Assembly: GCA_017591395.1 (NCBI GenBank)
Contig: WEDG01004858.1
Span: 36,378 to 100,377, forward strand
DNA length: 64,000 nt
Reading direction: 5' to 3'
From: Schistocephalus solidus
Taxonomy: Eukaryota; Platyhelminthes; Cestoda; Diphyllobothriidea; Diphyllobothriidae
Shown here: piece after piece, positions 1 to 12,108 of the stretch
Layout: each line of letters opens with the position of its first letter
Numbering within the stretch: position 1 is the stretch's first letter
Notes under the pieces: model-generated
Told to the model about the DNA's origin: nothing
Databases searched by the model: none
Seen by the model: only the letters and a program-made list of their open reading frames with translations
Made by a program: the position numbers and the translations under genes

Positions 1-136
1 GCAGTCTTAATCAGCGGTATTTGATGTTTATTCCTTGTACATCTACGGAGGTAACTGTAGACTAACTTTGATTCTGCGTTGCCTTTTGCAGCAAAAGTCT
101 TCTCAAATTCTCTTCGCGTTTTAAGAATAAGGCTTC

Positions 137-428
137 TCATTTTGTTTCACTGTGCTTTATACTTATTAAAATAGGCGACTTGATTAGACTCGCAATATTT
201 TTCTCCACAACTTGTGCTTCCTGTTTTATTTCCCTTTTTAAGTTGCTGTCTAGCCACCCAGGACGCTTGCTGTGATGGACACTCGTTAGCGGGCAGTGGT
301 TGTCAATAAGTTGCAGAAGAACATTTCGGAAAGACTCCCAATCTTCGTTTACGGTGCTCGAAAACATTGAGGTCCAGTCGATGTGTGTTAAATCTGCTCG
401 AATCTGATGAAAGTTTCCTCGCCAAACG
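137..428 (-). pseudogene. LINE A ORF2, endonuclease-RT linker
   Basis: The frame at 367-137 contains NHCPLTSVHHSKRPGWLDSNLKREIK. This matches the linker of CR1-like ORF2 proteins just after the endonuclease, where a conserved PxW-L segment precedes a basic helix. It is separated from the endonuclease frame by a stop and frame change around 429-370. The RT domain should lie to the left, outside the window. Confidence 0.6.
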
Positions 429-1165
429 TTACGCCGGTTTTTCCTCTATAGCAGGCGCAACGGAGAATAAGGAGTAGTCCCATATAAGCACCACGTGATC
501 ACTACGACCTAGCGGAGGCATTGAAATAATCTCGTCAATGCTGCCTGATGTTTTCGTGAAAACCAGGTCAAGACAGTTAGCCCTTTGTCCTTCACGTGTT
601 CTGGTGGGGAAAGGGACATGCTGTGTGAGGAGTGCATTCAGGGTCTTTTGCAGAGAAACATAATCAAAAGTCAATTTTGGGCATGATGATTGAACAGTGC
701 TCCAGTTTATTTCTGGTGCGTTGAAGTCACCCATAATCATTGCCTTAGGTCTACTGGAGAAATTTTCTAATTGTTCCAACAAGTGGGTGTCCGCGACTCG
801 GTCTATCCTAGGTGGTCGATAGACAATGAGGACATCTAGACATGGAGAGCCAAGAGCCTTGATGTTCAACCATATGGCTTCCGTGCTGCACGCAAACTTG
901 CTCGTCTTGTCAGACACTATTAGCACGTCTTTCACATACACAATTATTCCATCACCCTGTCGGTTTTCTCTGTCCCTCCGATATATTTGGTACCCAGACA
1001 ATGTTATTTCGCTATCTCGAATACTGCCCGACAGCCAGGTTTCGGTTACTGCTATCACATCCGGAGATACTTCGGCAAGGCAAATTTTAACTCATCAAGT
1101 TTTTGATAAAAGGCTTTGCGCATTTGTATACAAGCACTTCAATTTTTGCGCCAACCAAATTTCCT
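429..1165 (-). pseudogene. LINE A ORF2, endonuclease domain (EEP family)
   Basis: The 1058-429 frame keeps the motif order of LINE apurinic-like endonucleases: TETWL with the metal-binding Glu, the YRPPR strand, GDFNAPEINW with Asp/Asn, the RANCLDLVF strand and the terminal SDH (GRSDHVV). In the family this domain nicks target DNA to prime reverse transcription. Upstream, at 1165-1060, the usual lead-in (LYTNAQSLL, then KLDELKFALPKY) is readable but in two other frames, so at least one indel separates it from the core. The domain ends at a stop codon at 429, after which the linker is out of frame. The catalytic residues are intact, but the ORF2 as a whole is broken. Confidence 0.8.
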
Positions 1166-1494
1166 GTTGCGTTTGTCAATTTTTATGGGCCCAACTGCGT
1201 CTCCTCTAACGTCAAGGTCGTATGTCTTTTCCGTTTTCTTGATGATTTTTCGGTAACTCTGGTTTCTTTAGTGAGAACGCTGGGCGTTACGGAATCAGTT
1301 CTGACATCTCTTTGGGCAATTGGTTCCCTGATGGTTTTGGCGTTAGTGAGGTGGCTGCCATTGTCCTCAGAACAATTGGTTGGTTCAATGGAAAATTCGT
1401 ATTCTTTTTGAACTACCTTCCCCTTGAAAAATAGCCAGATTGTGTTCGCCAGCCTTCAGTCTTGATTGTAGTTCCAAGACAAGTTCCCGGCGTT

Positions 1495-2348
1495 TCAGCC
1501 TTTCCGCAGGGAGTAGTCCGGTTGAAAAAACCTCTTTATGCGAGTGACGTAGGTTAGTTTTTGGATAGGATCGCCTTGATTTGGTCTTTGCTCTCTATCA
1601 TTATTTTTCAGAGGTCGCGGTCGCGGCGTTCCTAGGCTGTCTTCGCACTTTTTGCCGATCCGGAATGCTTTAATAACTTTTACTTCCACGCCCGGTGGGA
1701 GCAACTGGTTTAGGAGGCCATTAAACGAAGCAAGGTCTTCGGCGACACGGTCCTCTGGTCGAACTGCAGTTGACTCGTGCAAACCCTGAATAACTAAACA
1801 CTGTTGTCGATCCTGGTGCTTGGAATTTTTGCTTCCTCCTAAGTTCTCCTTAGGGGCACGAGAACGGTTTAGAGAGCTCTCGTTGGGATTAAGTCTACCT
1901 CTGACCATACTCTCATCTGAAGGCTTCAATGAATCCATCAGAGTTGATTGTGATTTTGTCCTCCTGTTGTGGTGTTTCCCCATTGCAGCTTGCCCACGCG
2001 TTTGTTTCTTGGGATTCAACTACGGGCTCTTTTATAACACCCAAGATAGCAGGATGAGATTTGTGGTTTGCTCTGGTCATCGTCCGTAGGATTCAGAGAC
2101 TGTGCTCCTGTTATCCGGTCGTTAAGGGTAATCGCGTCCGAACATTTGTGAGATGTAAACCAGTTTGTGGTTTTTGATACTTTTCGTGCTTTGGTCACTG
2201 CCTTTTTAACTGGAATATTGCTAAGCGTATTTCGTCGAGTAATGTTATCTTGCAAGAGCTTCCTTAAGTCTGCAAGCTCATTTTCCAGTTCTGAACTCTT
2301 AGTAAAAATATAAGAACATCCAACGCAAAGATTCGTCCTCGTAGCCAA
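1495..2348 (-). pseudogene. LINE A ORF1 (RNA-binding, RRM-like)
   Basis: Two overlapping minus-strand frames (2348-2016 and 2019-1495) look like one ORF1 broken by a frameshift near 2018. The first begins with a CVGC motif and a coiled-coil-like heptad stretch (ELENELADLRKLL). The second carries the ORF1 signature in which VIQGLHES is followed by VKVIKAFRIGKK and PRPLK, as in CR1-type ORF1 RRM-like domains that bind element RNA. The region 1494-1180 may hold the rest of ORF1 and the spacer before ORF2. Confidence 0.6.
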
Positions 2349-2360
2349 CGGATTTGGCTG

Positions 2361-4279
2361 CCATTACGCTTTTTGCGCGCTTTGCTGGTTTTTGGTTACA
2401 AGTATAAACTGATGGAGTGCCAGTCGTGGATGTCGAAGCCAGCTCAACAGGCTTTCCTTTAAAGGAAGTTCCGTGACTGGTTCTGTTGCTAGCAAAACAA
2501 ATGTTTTGAGTCCATAAATGTTAAAACACTGCGTAAAAAGTATGTTCTCCTTTGAGCGTATAACGAAAAATCTCCGACTGGCTTTGGAGTATGGTGAGTA
2601 TTTAATGCAATATGAGCAAAAATGTTTATACTTGTTCAAAAAAGCTTTTGAAAAATACTGTAAACGGTATGAAGGATATTCAGGAACGACTCAGCCGTTC
2701 GGAGATGTCGAAGGTCCTGGATAATTTGAGATCTTCACGAGGTTGTACACGTTTGGTTCTTTGAGTGGTTCTCAGTTTTTATTGGTGCAGAGCGTGCGCA
2801 GTCAACTTGAATAAGATGATTAACAAATTCCAATTTGATCCGTTTTATGACGAATTTCAGCACAAGAAAGAATTCCAGATGAGCAGGAAGCAAGTAAGTA
2901 CATGCAGTTGAAACAGTATGGTCCGGATCAGTCCTAGTGAAGTGGTAACGAAGATCAAATTGTCCAAGTTGGAGAGCAAACTAATTGGTGGCTATTTGCA
3001 CACGACCCTATTCGTTATATGATTTATCCCACGGTAAGGAGCGTTTTCAATCCTCAAACGCTCTGAGCAGCATGTCGGTCCTACCTCACGCGTATGTTTT
3101 TCTCCCAAAAGCGATGGATTTTTTTCTTTTTTGAAAACCACAAAATCCATTAAACATATATATTTTCCAGAAAAATGCCTAAGGAGAATTTCTCATTGTT
3201 TGCTCTTTTTTTCCTCACTTATTTGTGTCATTTCTCATCGCCAATAAACTGGCCTACTATTCATAACCTAACTATACACGATTTCGCATTCGTTTTATTT
3301 TTTTCTAATGACAGTGCACTTCCGGGTACTCAAATGAAGATATCTATCTATAATGCTAGTGAACTACATTCAAATATGGCCGACGATCAAATACAAAAAT
3401 GATAAACGAAATTTTTTTAAGAAGGAATTCCCTGCAGGGGTAGGGCATTTACAATTAAGCTGCTTCGTGTGGATTTTCTTCGATGTACACGAGCTGGTCC
3501 ATTTTGCTCATTCGATAGCCCTGTGTACCACTCTTCGGTTATTTAAACAACTATAATGAGGTAACTTGCACATGACGTCAAAACCATTTTAAAGGTAGTT
3601 AATCCGGAGAAAATGTTATGGCTCGTTTGCAGACAACTGTTTGGGATGCCGATATTTGCAGCTTTCGGTCAGTATGTATCGTTGGTTATCTTCCGGACTT
3701 ATCAATTTAAAGAATCTAATTTTATTTCGGTGAATGGATGTCTTTTTGCCTAAAAATGTTGAAATCATGCCTTCATAATAAAGCGTATCTTTCTCTCGGT
3801 CAATGCAAATGGGCTGATCGAAATTGCTGGAGGTAAACTTTCAGAAGTGTGCACACTGCGACCGCAAACGACGAAATTGGGTTTTTAGGAAGATGTTCAC
3901 TATACCTTAATTGACAGAAGGCAACTGTCGAATGAAACTGAGCAAAAAACTCCTTATCCTCATTGGTTCTTTCTTAAGTGCTTCTCACAATCTGTCAGGA
4001 CGGCCAAAACTGTGATCAGTGCTGTCTTTACCATTAAAATAAATTTAACAGATATATAAGGAAGCGTAAACAAGAGAAACACCCCTTTTTTGGATGTGAG
4101 TATAAAAAGACTCAGTGTTGGTGGACTCTAAACAACAGTCCACCAAAAAGAATTTATTGCACAAAATCATCCGTAACTCTGGAAGTAAACACATTGCGGC
4201 CCCACAAAATAAGCTTTTTTTCGCACACGTTTTCATCTAGCCTTCCGCTATTGCAGCAGAGATGAACGTCTTAACAAGG
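2361..4279. other. No supported gene
   Basis: Only short unconvincing frames are present. Nothing shows conserved motifs or splice structure. The composition is ordinary for the left half of the window. Confidence 0.5.
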
Positions 4280-4830
4280 AAGTATCGTATTTATATCATT
4301 TCTTTCGTTCCAATGGATGCCCAACCAGCTTCGTGAAAAAATTTTCTTCGAAACCACGGACAAGTCCAAAACCTTGCCTCTAATGGATAAATAGCGCGTT
4401 GGAAATTTTATTCCCACTTTACCTGCCAGGAATCTCCAAAATATTCTATCGAAAATTCTGTGGGTGTGGCAGCTCTATCGGACACAAACTTACATCCACC
4501 TATCTCAAATTAAAATAAAGCAATTTCATTGACCGCATGCCATGTGCCAAATGTTGTGCTAAAGTTGGCCTTACACGCCGACGTCTTCTGACTCGCATCG
4601 ATCAACATAAGCTAGCCGTTCGCCGACGTGACCCCTTATCATTAGTGTTTGCATACTCTCTTGAGTTTTACCACCACTTCAATTGGGATGGTACCAAATT
4701 GATCGCCATTGCCAACACCAAACAGGCGCCGGAATTCTTCGAAGCTTGACACCCTAGCATGACCAGTATCGACCACTATGTCAATCTGGAAACTCATTAT
4801 GAACGGCTACGTGCATAATTAACTAACGTG
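4280..4830 (+). mobile_element. Penelope-like element fragment (linker plus GIY-YIG endonuclease)
   Basis: The translation around 4285-4345 gives SNGCPTSFVKKF, the post-RT linker of PLEs (usual form NGYPxSFV). From 4537 the frame gives the GIY-YIG C-terminal half: LTRIDQHKLAVRRRDP, SLVFAYSLEF, FNWDGTKLIAIANTKQAPEFFEA, then a stop, then the HYVNLETHYERLRA tail. PLE proteins pair an RT with this endonuclease. The GIY-YIG tyrosines are degraded, a stop interrupts the end, and no RT is attached, so this is a dead 3' fragment. A CTGATGATGGG string at 5056-5066 lies where PLEs can carry a hammerhead, but no GAAA partner follows. Confidence 0.75.
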
Positions 4831-5519
4831 CACCCACCCTCTAGCAATGACTGCTAATTCGATGTCAGCCATTAAAATCTCACTCATTCGTCACCCCTGC
4901 CTCAAACATGGTGAATCGCAATTGAACTTCCTAACAACTTCAACTATGCAATGACTCCTGCCCCCAACCCAGGCGACTGAACGCTAATCCAACCGACCGT
5001 AATTACCCTTCGTCAACCTTCCCCTCATACACACGTTCTCATCGGTTTATTTTGACTGATGATGGGTTGATGTCACCAAATATAAAATCTACGAGTACAT
5101 CTCGATTTCCCGAGCAGCATTTTCTCGTCATAGAAGGAAGTATTTTGGAAATGATACGGGACTTCTATTAGTTTGCAACTAGAATATGGAGTTCACGCGT
5201 GGCACCCACAGTTGAAAAGGATTATAAACTACTGAAAAGGGCTCATTCGATGGCGATAAAACTCTTGAAGGGCCTAAACTACTTATCATACAAAAATGAT
5301 TGACATGACAGGGGCATGGATATTGATTTGAAAAGATACCACCAAAAAGGAACGAAAAGCAATGTTTATCCAAATTAAAATATTACTTATACCTACATAT
5401 AAGGCTAATGTCTATTATGTTACATTATTATCGACCGCCGAGGTTGCTCGGGCTTCAGTCATCACAGCTACGATAATATTTAGCAAAGTAAATTTGGTAC
5501 CGACAACAGTATATATGTA
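4831..5519. other. No supported gene; PLE 3' flank
   Basis: The left part (to about 5100) is probably PLE 3' untranslated sequence because it continues directly from the endonuclease tail. I see no further structure in the rest. Confidence 0.4.
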
Positions 5520-7250
5520 TATTTTGAAGGGTTACAGGCATTGCCCTTGATGACCCTATTAATATAAAACTATCATGCCATGTGTACAGTCAATATAAAA
5601 AAATTGTGAACATTTTAAAATGTTTGAGTCAAAGCATAACATTACTTCAAATGCGTGTTCACATCTATAGGCGAAACATTGTGGAAGAAAATTAGAAACC
5701 GACAGAATTTATAAGGCTGGTTTTAAGTAATCATGTTGCAAGAGTCGGCTTTTGTCAAAATATTATGTAATCAAGCCTTCCTTTAAAATCAGAAATGCTG
5801 TCAGAGGTAACCATCTCGCTTGGTAACGAGTTCCAAGATCGTACAACTCGTTGGCTGAAACAAAACTTTCTGAGGTTCAATCGCGTGCGTTCGCTATTAA
5901 CCTAGTAAGGATAACCACGCAGATGAGTTGTGCAGGCAAAGTCGAAGAAATCCTCCAATCTCAGGGAGGAATCATGGCCCCGGATAATCCGGAATGTCCA
6001 GAGCAGGCTACACCGTAAGTGCCTGTAGGAAAGAGGAAATAAGTCAAGCTTTTTCAATCTGTCTTGGTACGGTAAGTTCTTAAGACCGTCAATCATCTTC
6101 GTTGCTCTCCGTTGCCCCTGTTCAAGGAGGTCAACATCTTTCTTCATCCATGGTATGCAGGCTGGTATTCCGTAATCTAAATGAGGTCTCACAAAGACGC
6201 CATAGACTTTTCCGAAGAGATCAGGCGGGAATATTTTAAACGCACGTCTGATCCAATGTAGTGTACATTTTGCCTTCTGGACTGCTTTCTTACAGTGTTC
6301 TGAGGGCATCTAATTCGCAGTTGTCCACATGCCCAGATCTTTGTATTCAATTTTTCAATTTATTGAGGGAAATAGGCATGGTTCTACCTCTTTTAATGCA
6401 GTGCCATTAATAAAGTACTGGTGTCTCAGAGATACTTTTCGACCGGCGCTTATGTGTAGGATCACGCACTTGGATACATTAAACTTAAGAAGCCACCAAG
6501 CCGACCAGGCACTTAGTTTGTCGATATTCGATTGTAACCCTTTTGCTTCATCAGCGCAGCTGACTTCAGTCCATATTTTAATGTCATCTGGAAACATGAC
6601 AGCTTCACAATCTAGGTCATTGAGACAGTCGTTCACGTAGATTAGGAAGAGTAGGGGGTCCAAAACAGAACCCTGTTGAACACCACTTTCTACTTTTGCC
6701 CATTCTGAGCTAGAGTTTCCAACAACAACTCTCTTTACTCTGAAAAGACAAGAAACTCTTGATCAAATTGAAAAGATTTCCTTGAATTCCTACGTTCCAA
6801 ATCTTCTGTAAAAGAAGCCCGTGTCGTACACTATCAAAGGCCTTTTTTAAGTCAAAAAATACAACATCTACTGCATAACCCTTATCTGTGGCCTTTGTCC
6901 ATTTCTCGTGCGACTGAAGGGCACTCGTGAGACAGGAACGTCCAGGACGGAAGCCGTGTTAGGCATCGCATAGGATTTGGTTGGTTTCCAGATAGCGCAT
7001 TAAATGCCTCTTGATAATACGCTCCATTATTTTACACGCTATGCAAGTTAAACTGACAGGGCGGTAATTTTCACAGTCGAGTAGTGAACCTCCTTTATAG
7101 ATCGGGGCGATGAATGCGCACTTCCATTCTTCCAGGAGTTTGCTTTCTTCAAAGGACTTTTGGAATATGATGGACAGTGGTACACACAGTTCGGTAGCAA
7201 GTTCTCTAAGTATAATAACATGCTTCCTTTGTTTTCAGTGCTGTAGGGTA
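5520..7250 (-). mobile_element. CR1-like LINE B, RT half (5' truncated)
   Basis: Minus-strand reading from about 7130 gives EEWKCAFIAPIYKGG, DCENYRPVSLTCI and KIMERIIKRHL, then the RT palm and thumb (6663-6355 and 6309-5902) and the WNSLPSEM tail ending near 5752. The 3' tail at about 5520-5590 resembles the tail of LINE C at 39395-39480 (AGGG, then CCCTTGATGACCCTATT). The left half of the element (ORF1 and endonuclease) is absent, the usual 5' truncation of LINEs. Confidence 0.8.
5752..7130 (-). pseudogene. LINE B reverse transcriptase, broken
   Basis: RT motifs can be followed in order: NYRPVSLT (near 7060), HGFRPGRSC (near 6950), FFDLKKAFDSV (near 6850), the catalytic box and LKFNVSKC (near 6490). 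Then come the thumb (AFKIFPPDLFGKVYGVFVRPHLDYG) and the WNSLPSEM end. The catalytic box reads FPDDIKIW, where the family has FADD, and stops or frameshifts separate the blocks, including one just before HGFRPG. Non-functional by sequence. Confidence 0.8.
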
Positions 7251-7255
7251 TTTTT

Positions 7256-8577
7256 TAGGGTCTGGAAAGGCAATGCCTACTACCCTTAAATGCACGTAGG
7301 TATAGTGAACTAAATAGTAAATAATAATAAAGTAGCAGACCTTTCTAATCGGCCCTTCAATGAAAGGGTTGATGTTTACCTAAAAGAGCCGTTTCATAAC
7401 ATCAAATTCTTGTGAGGTATGCAATTTATTTACTGCTCTGTATTTTTTTGCCTAAAACCAAATTTAATATCGAATCCTTATCATTCTTTCACGGTTTTGC
7501 AAATTATCGAATGTCGCTAAGAATTCTATACAATAATCTGGCGAAATGGAATTTTCGCTCCGAAATTTTCCATGATATTAGGTCTAAGAAATTTTCCAGA
7601 TGCCAAATAAGTCTGTTTTAAGGAAATATCACTTCGATAGTTCAAAAAAGTCATTGCTCCTCTAAGCGGTAAAACCTTCGTAATCGTCAGCTTCATGCTT
7701 CGCATTTGGTTGCCATTCCTGAGGAGCTCACGAGACCAGGAGGAACTTTCTTCCGTATAAGCAGTTTATTTTACAAAAAATAAACATTTTTACATGTTAT
7801 TTACATTACAAACTAAGTTATATTAAACTAATTGCAAAATAAATAATTTTTGGCCTCCGTTGTTTTAACGTACAAAATGGGTCAATCTTGGTCCTGCTCA
7901 TGCTTTCTAGCCTCTCGCGCACTGTTTTACCCGTCTTGTCGTTCACCCGGTGTCTGTCTGCCAAAGCTATGGTAGGTGGGCTGAATGCGGCCGCCTTTTC
8001 GCTTGTAATGCATTTCTCGCCATAAAATTTCCACATGACCTCTATTCCACCGTCTTGTGTTGTGTGCTAAAGAGATTAGTATACATTCTAGAACATTCTT
8101 GTAATTCACATCTGACGTGGCAGTTTCACTTTCACGTGCTTCATATTATCTTCGAGTTTGCACATATCCCACTGCTGCTTATAATTATAGGCAACTGAAT
8201 CAGTTATCACCCTATTCATGTGAGTTAAAACGTAGGATTGACTCGAAAGACATCTCAACATGGGCACTGCCTACCTCACACACTTCTCAAGCCAAATAAT
8301 CTAAGTTCAAGCCCAGGAGATAATTTATGCGTAGTTATAAAGTTTCGTATTTATGATAACTCCGATTTGCACCTCGCTTAGCGGCGAAACACGCCTATCA
8401 CGACCCGGACACGCAAGAGGGTACAATCATGATGTAACGCAAAACGTTAAGTAGACAGTGCGTTTGTGTATTTGAAAGCGCACAAACGCTTGACAGCATG
8501 GGGAATTTTGCGATGCTGATGTTCCAGTCTACAGAGTCTGTACAGAGAGTTCCCGTTTCACACTAATAGTGTAGAAG
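7256..8577. other. No supported gene; weak minus-strand 3'-exon-like ORF at 8036-7818
   Basis: The minus-strand frame 8036-7818 (72 codons) is followed by an AATAAA on the same strand near 7770, so it could be a terminal exon, but I recognise no family and no acceptor is clear. The string GGGTCTGGAAAGGCAATG at 7259 recurs at 49839, indicating a short dispersed repeat. Confidence 0.25.
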
Positions 8578-8582
8578 AAGAT

Positions 8583-9065
8583 ATAACGTCCTTCTTCCTT
8601 CCGTCAATGAGACGTCGACTCGCTCCTTCGATATCAAGCGCCGATACGGGGGATGATGTTTCACAGTCAAAATGGCCGGCTCTGTAAAGGATTCATCCAT
8701 TTCGGATTTGTCTTGCTGGTGTGACTCACTCATATCAAGACACAAAGAAGCAGATACTGTGGAAGGTAGATGCTTGTTTATTCGTGAGAGTCCGTAACCG
8801 ATGAAATGCAGAAGACTTATAATGATAAACGGAATCTGAGAAAAGATTCAATAGCGATAGATAATACAAGGGTTTGACTTCACCAGGTCGGAAGGTTTTA
8901 CAGAGATAAAGGTATATTGTCGGACGATTGATCCTTCGAAGAATGTAGGTCGTTGAACTGCGGGGACCCGACTACCGCCATGGCCGCTGATATCGGGATC
9001 TAAAAGGAAAAACGAAAGTGAAGTTTTAAACACCCTGCCGGTTTCCGACCGTCCTGTACGGTTCA
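8583..9065 (-). repeat. 3' LTR of the Ty3/gypsy element
   Basis: Direct repeat of 13170-13636. By eye the two LTRs differ by roughly 30 substitutions and three main indels (about 9, 13 and 6 bp), so the insertion is old relative to a young element with identical LTRs. Confidence 0.92.
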
Positions 9066-9076
9066 TTACCCCCCTC
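9066..9076 (-). other. Polypurine tract
   Basis: On the minus strand GAGGGGGGTAA lies immediately 5' of the 3' LTR, the expected site of plus-strand DNA priming. Confidence 0.75.
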
Positions 9077-9273
9077 GTAAGTTTGGGCACTGTCCTCAGT
9101 GCTTATATCGGCAGCAGGTGCTGGTATAACTACTTCAACAGCTACAGGGGGACTTGATCGCTGGGTAATATAGGTAATGTGTCAGGTGAACATGGGGGAA
9201 GTCGACCGCGGTATGGTTTGAGTTTAGAAAAGTGAGCTGTAAAATGGGGTCGCCTGGGGTTTGTACCGCATCC

Positions 9274-10260
9274 CTAAGCCGGAAATCGGCAGGGGGAAAA
9301 AGTGTCTAAAATAACGAAGGGGCCTCGCCAGGGGTGGTGGAACTTAAAGGCTGTGCCACGGGGTGGTACAGTGTTGAAGTGTAAGACTAAGTCGCCAGTT
9401 TGGAATGTTTGTCCCGAACATGTACGGTCGTGGTTCGTCTTTTGATGTGTCGCAGCGGTTTGTACCGAGGACCGGGCGGCGTTATGTGCTTGTCGAATAA
9501 CTTGACGTAGGTGTGTGCCGTATTCTGTGGTTAACATTGGGTCTGCGGTTTGTAGAGGATGAGTTAAATCACTTGGAAAGCGTAAGTCGCGACCTGTGTT
9601 CAAGAAATGTGTTGTAAAGCCGGTAGTGGAGTGTATTGAACCACGGTAAGCTAGTAAGCAGAATGGAAGGTGGATATCCCAATCGTGTTCATGATCTTCT
9701 TGTATGGAAGCGAGTAGCGTGTTTTTCAGTGTACGATTGGTTCTCTCGACTAACCCATTTCCTTCTGGGTGGTAGGGGGTTGTGCGAGTTTTGTGGACAC
9801 CGAGTAGTTGACAAACTTCTCGAAATAGCCGGGAGTCGAAATTAGAACCGCAATCGGAATGGAATGCCAGGGGTGCACCCCAACGGCTAACCCATTCGCA
9901 GGTTATGGCATTTGTCACGGATTGGGCGTCTTAGTGCAACAAAGGTATTGCTTCGACCCATTTAGTGAAATAGTCTATCATGAATAATATGTACTCGTGA
10001 CCCCGTACTGATATTGGCAAAGGTCCGATAATGTCCAGGCCGACGCGTTCGCCCGGGAATCCAGTTATCATCGGTTGCATGGGTGCCCTCGGGGATGGGA
10101 TAGGGGGATTTGAATGTAGCACACGTGTTGCAGAATTGACAAATTGCGTAACAGACGACCGAATTTTTGGCCACCAGAACCGCGTTCGGGCTGCCAGCTC
10201 TGTTTGTTTCTGTCCTCTGTGTCCTAACTCCTTGTGGAGGTTTGTCAGTACACTTTCCAC
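9274..10260 (-). pseudogene. Gypsy integrase
   Basis: The zinc-binding lead (HKELGHRGQ, then FWWPKIR) is followed by the catalytic core with Asp in VGLDIIGPLP, Asp in FHSDCGSNF and Glu in NGLVERTNRTL, the D,D-35-E set. One in-frame TAA at 9928-9930 separates the first Asp from the rest. The two cysteines of the HHCC finger (CNTC) are readable only in the neighbouring frame near 10130, so a compensating pair of indels scrambles that loop. A GPF/Y-like end (HPWRGPFVILD) closes the domain. No chromodomain is seen. Confidence 0.9.
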
Positions 10261-10323
10261 AAGCGAGCCCGGTACTACGGGACGTAACCGGTTTGTGTTC
10301 GCGGTAGAAAAGGATGTCGTGTT

Positions 10324-11250
10324 CTAGTGTAAGGTTTGTCCAATAATTAAGGAGAAGTCTTGCGCCTTGGCTGGAACCGAGCATCTCTTGTGAATTTGGC
10401 CTATATTTGCCCTGTATATTTGCTGGTATATAACGGACGTGTCGGGGTCTGTCTGTTGGGCTGAAGACCAGAAATCTCGTGTCTGTTCGTCGACACTGAT
10501 TGCGTTCACTATGGGTTCTGGAGATTCATCGTTAGATGGTGTAGTGGGCCATAGGCGCGACAAAGCGTCTGCATTTGTATGCTTTGAACCTGGGCGGTAT
10601 TGGCATTCAAAGTCTTTTAGGATTTCCTGCCAACGGGCTAACTGGCCCAGTAGATCTTTGAATGACTGTAGCCATTTGAGTGCCCTGTGGTCGGTGCGTA
10701 GCAGTAAACGTTTGCCTCTGTGGAAGTGTTGAAAATTTTGAACGAACGTTACTATAGCCAGCAATTCCCGTCGGAACGTGCAGTAGTTTCGTTGTGTCTT
10801 CGATAGCGTGTGACTGGCGAAACAGATGGGGTGTTCTAATTCATGATTATCTGTCTGGGAGAGGACGGCTCCTATTGCGAAACCACTAGCGTCAGTGTCT
10901 AGTATAAAAGGTGGAGCGTCGGTTTCCGTATTAGGTAACGTAAGGACTGGTGCTGAACAGAGTGCTGATTTCAGTGTACGGAAAGCCTCGTCGCATTCGG
11001 AGGTCCACTTAAATGTTCTGCCTTTCTCTGTCAGTTTATGGAGGGTGAGGCTCTACCTGTAAAACTGCGGATGAATCGGCGGTAGTATGACGCTAAACCG
11101 ACGAAGCTCCTCACTTGAGTCTGGTTCAGCGGTGTTGGCCAGTTTTGAATTTGGCTTATCTTTTCGGGGATTGTAGCAATCTGTACTGGTGATACCCGAT
11201 AGCCCAGGAAGCTAACTTCTGGTCTTAAAAACGCATTTGCTAGGGTTCAG
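10324..11250 (-). pseudogene. Gypsy RT connection and RNase H
   Basis: Minus-strand translation shows the RNase H acidic residues in order: FILDTDASGFAIGAVLSQ (near 10900), RRELLAIVTFVQNF (near 10760) and RTDHRALKWLQ (near 10690), then the DALSRL end typical of gypsy polyproteins. The C-terminal half (10764-10324) is one clean frame. The upstream part, from the KCVFKT segment near 11230, is interrupted. RNase H removes the RNA strand during reverse transcription. Confidence 0.85.
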
Positions 11251-11293
11251 TGTCAGACCCGCATCTCTTAGGGCTGTGAGAACTAGGTTTAGG

Positions 11294-12108
11294 TTAGCGT
11301 TGTGTTCGCGTATAGTGCGGCCGAAAATGATAATGTCGTCTAAGTAGATGAGACCAAGTGTGGGTGAGGGCCTGTTGCATTAGGTGTTGGAACGTCGCGG
11401 CAGCGTTACATAATCCGAAAGGCAGTGTCTGGAACTCAAAAAGGCCTTGGGGTACCGTGAACGCGGTTTTTTGTCGATCCTTGGGGTCTATTTCAACCTG
11501 CCAGTATCCGGACTTGAGATCCAAGGTTGAAAACCATCTTGCGGCGCCTAGGGCGTCTAGTGTATAATAGATACGGGGTAACGGAGAAGAGTCACGCACG
11601 GTAACCGCCGGTAGACGACCGACCGTAGTTTACCGTCTTTCTTGGGGACGAGGGCAATGGGTGATGCCCATGGTAAAGATGAGGGGCGGATAATGTCTGT
11701 GTTCAATAGTTTGTCTAACAGCTTCTCGATCTCGCCTTTATGATGGGTGGGGATGCGGCGGGGTGGTTGCCACAGTGGTTTGGCGGAACCTGTATCAATC
11801 ACATAACGCCTTAAATTTGTGCTTCCGATTTCTGAAGGTGCCCAGGCAAACAATTCGGGAAATGTTTGTAGAATAGACTTGAGTTCTGTCTTATGGTGGG
11901 GGTCTACATAGGAAATTTGAGATAGCAGTTCGTCAATATTTGTTGGTTGGAACCTTACTGCTGCAATCACCGCTTCATATATCTGATCGGTGTTCGTCTC
12001 TGTCGATATACTCGTACGGGTCGGTGCAGTTATTAGGCCTAACTTTCGATCTTTGACATGTATAATGCAGTCTGCTGTAGAGAGGAAATCGCCCCCTAGT
12101 ATGAAATC
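11294..12108 (-). pseudogene. Gypsy reverse transcriptase
   Basis: The frame is open from 12108 to about 11557 and shows ILGGDFLS, the WQPPRRIPTHHKGEIEKLL lead-in and LPWASPIALVPKKDGKLR. A frameshift near 11600 moves the chain to 11599-11294 (RWFSTLDLKSGYWQVEI, FEFQTLPFGLCNAAATFQ). The catalytic YLDD is present in the DNA at about 11350-11335 but in the next frame, after a second frameshift near 11360. Catalytic residues are therefore conserved in sequence but not in one reading frame. Confidence 0.9.

Larger units (their letters stand above)
1..2360 (-). mobile_element. CR1-like non-LTR retrotransposon (LINE A), 5' half
   Basis: Reading leftward on the minus strand, ORF1-type protein (2348-1495) is followed by an apurinic-type endonuclease (about 1165-429) and the endonuclease-RT linker (367-137). 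The element runs off the left edge before the RT. This order is that of CR1/Jockey-type LINEs. ORF1 and the start of ORF2 are frameshifted, so the copy is dead as a unit, but the endonuclease core is well kept. The 5' end is not sharply defined; about 2350-2360 is the last position with recognisable ORF1 sequence. Confidence 0.85.

Noticed and set aside
5056..5066. CTGATGATGGG string after the PLE endonuclease
   Set aside because: The position is suggestive, but there is no partner GAAA or stem I strand, so it was kept only as a remark.
7818..8036. Minus-strand protein-coding last exon
   Set aside because: AATAAA follows, but there is no recognisable family and no convincing acceptor.
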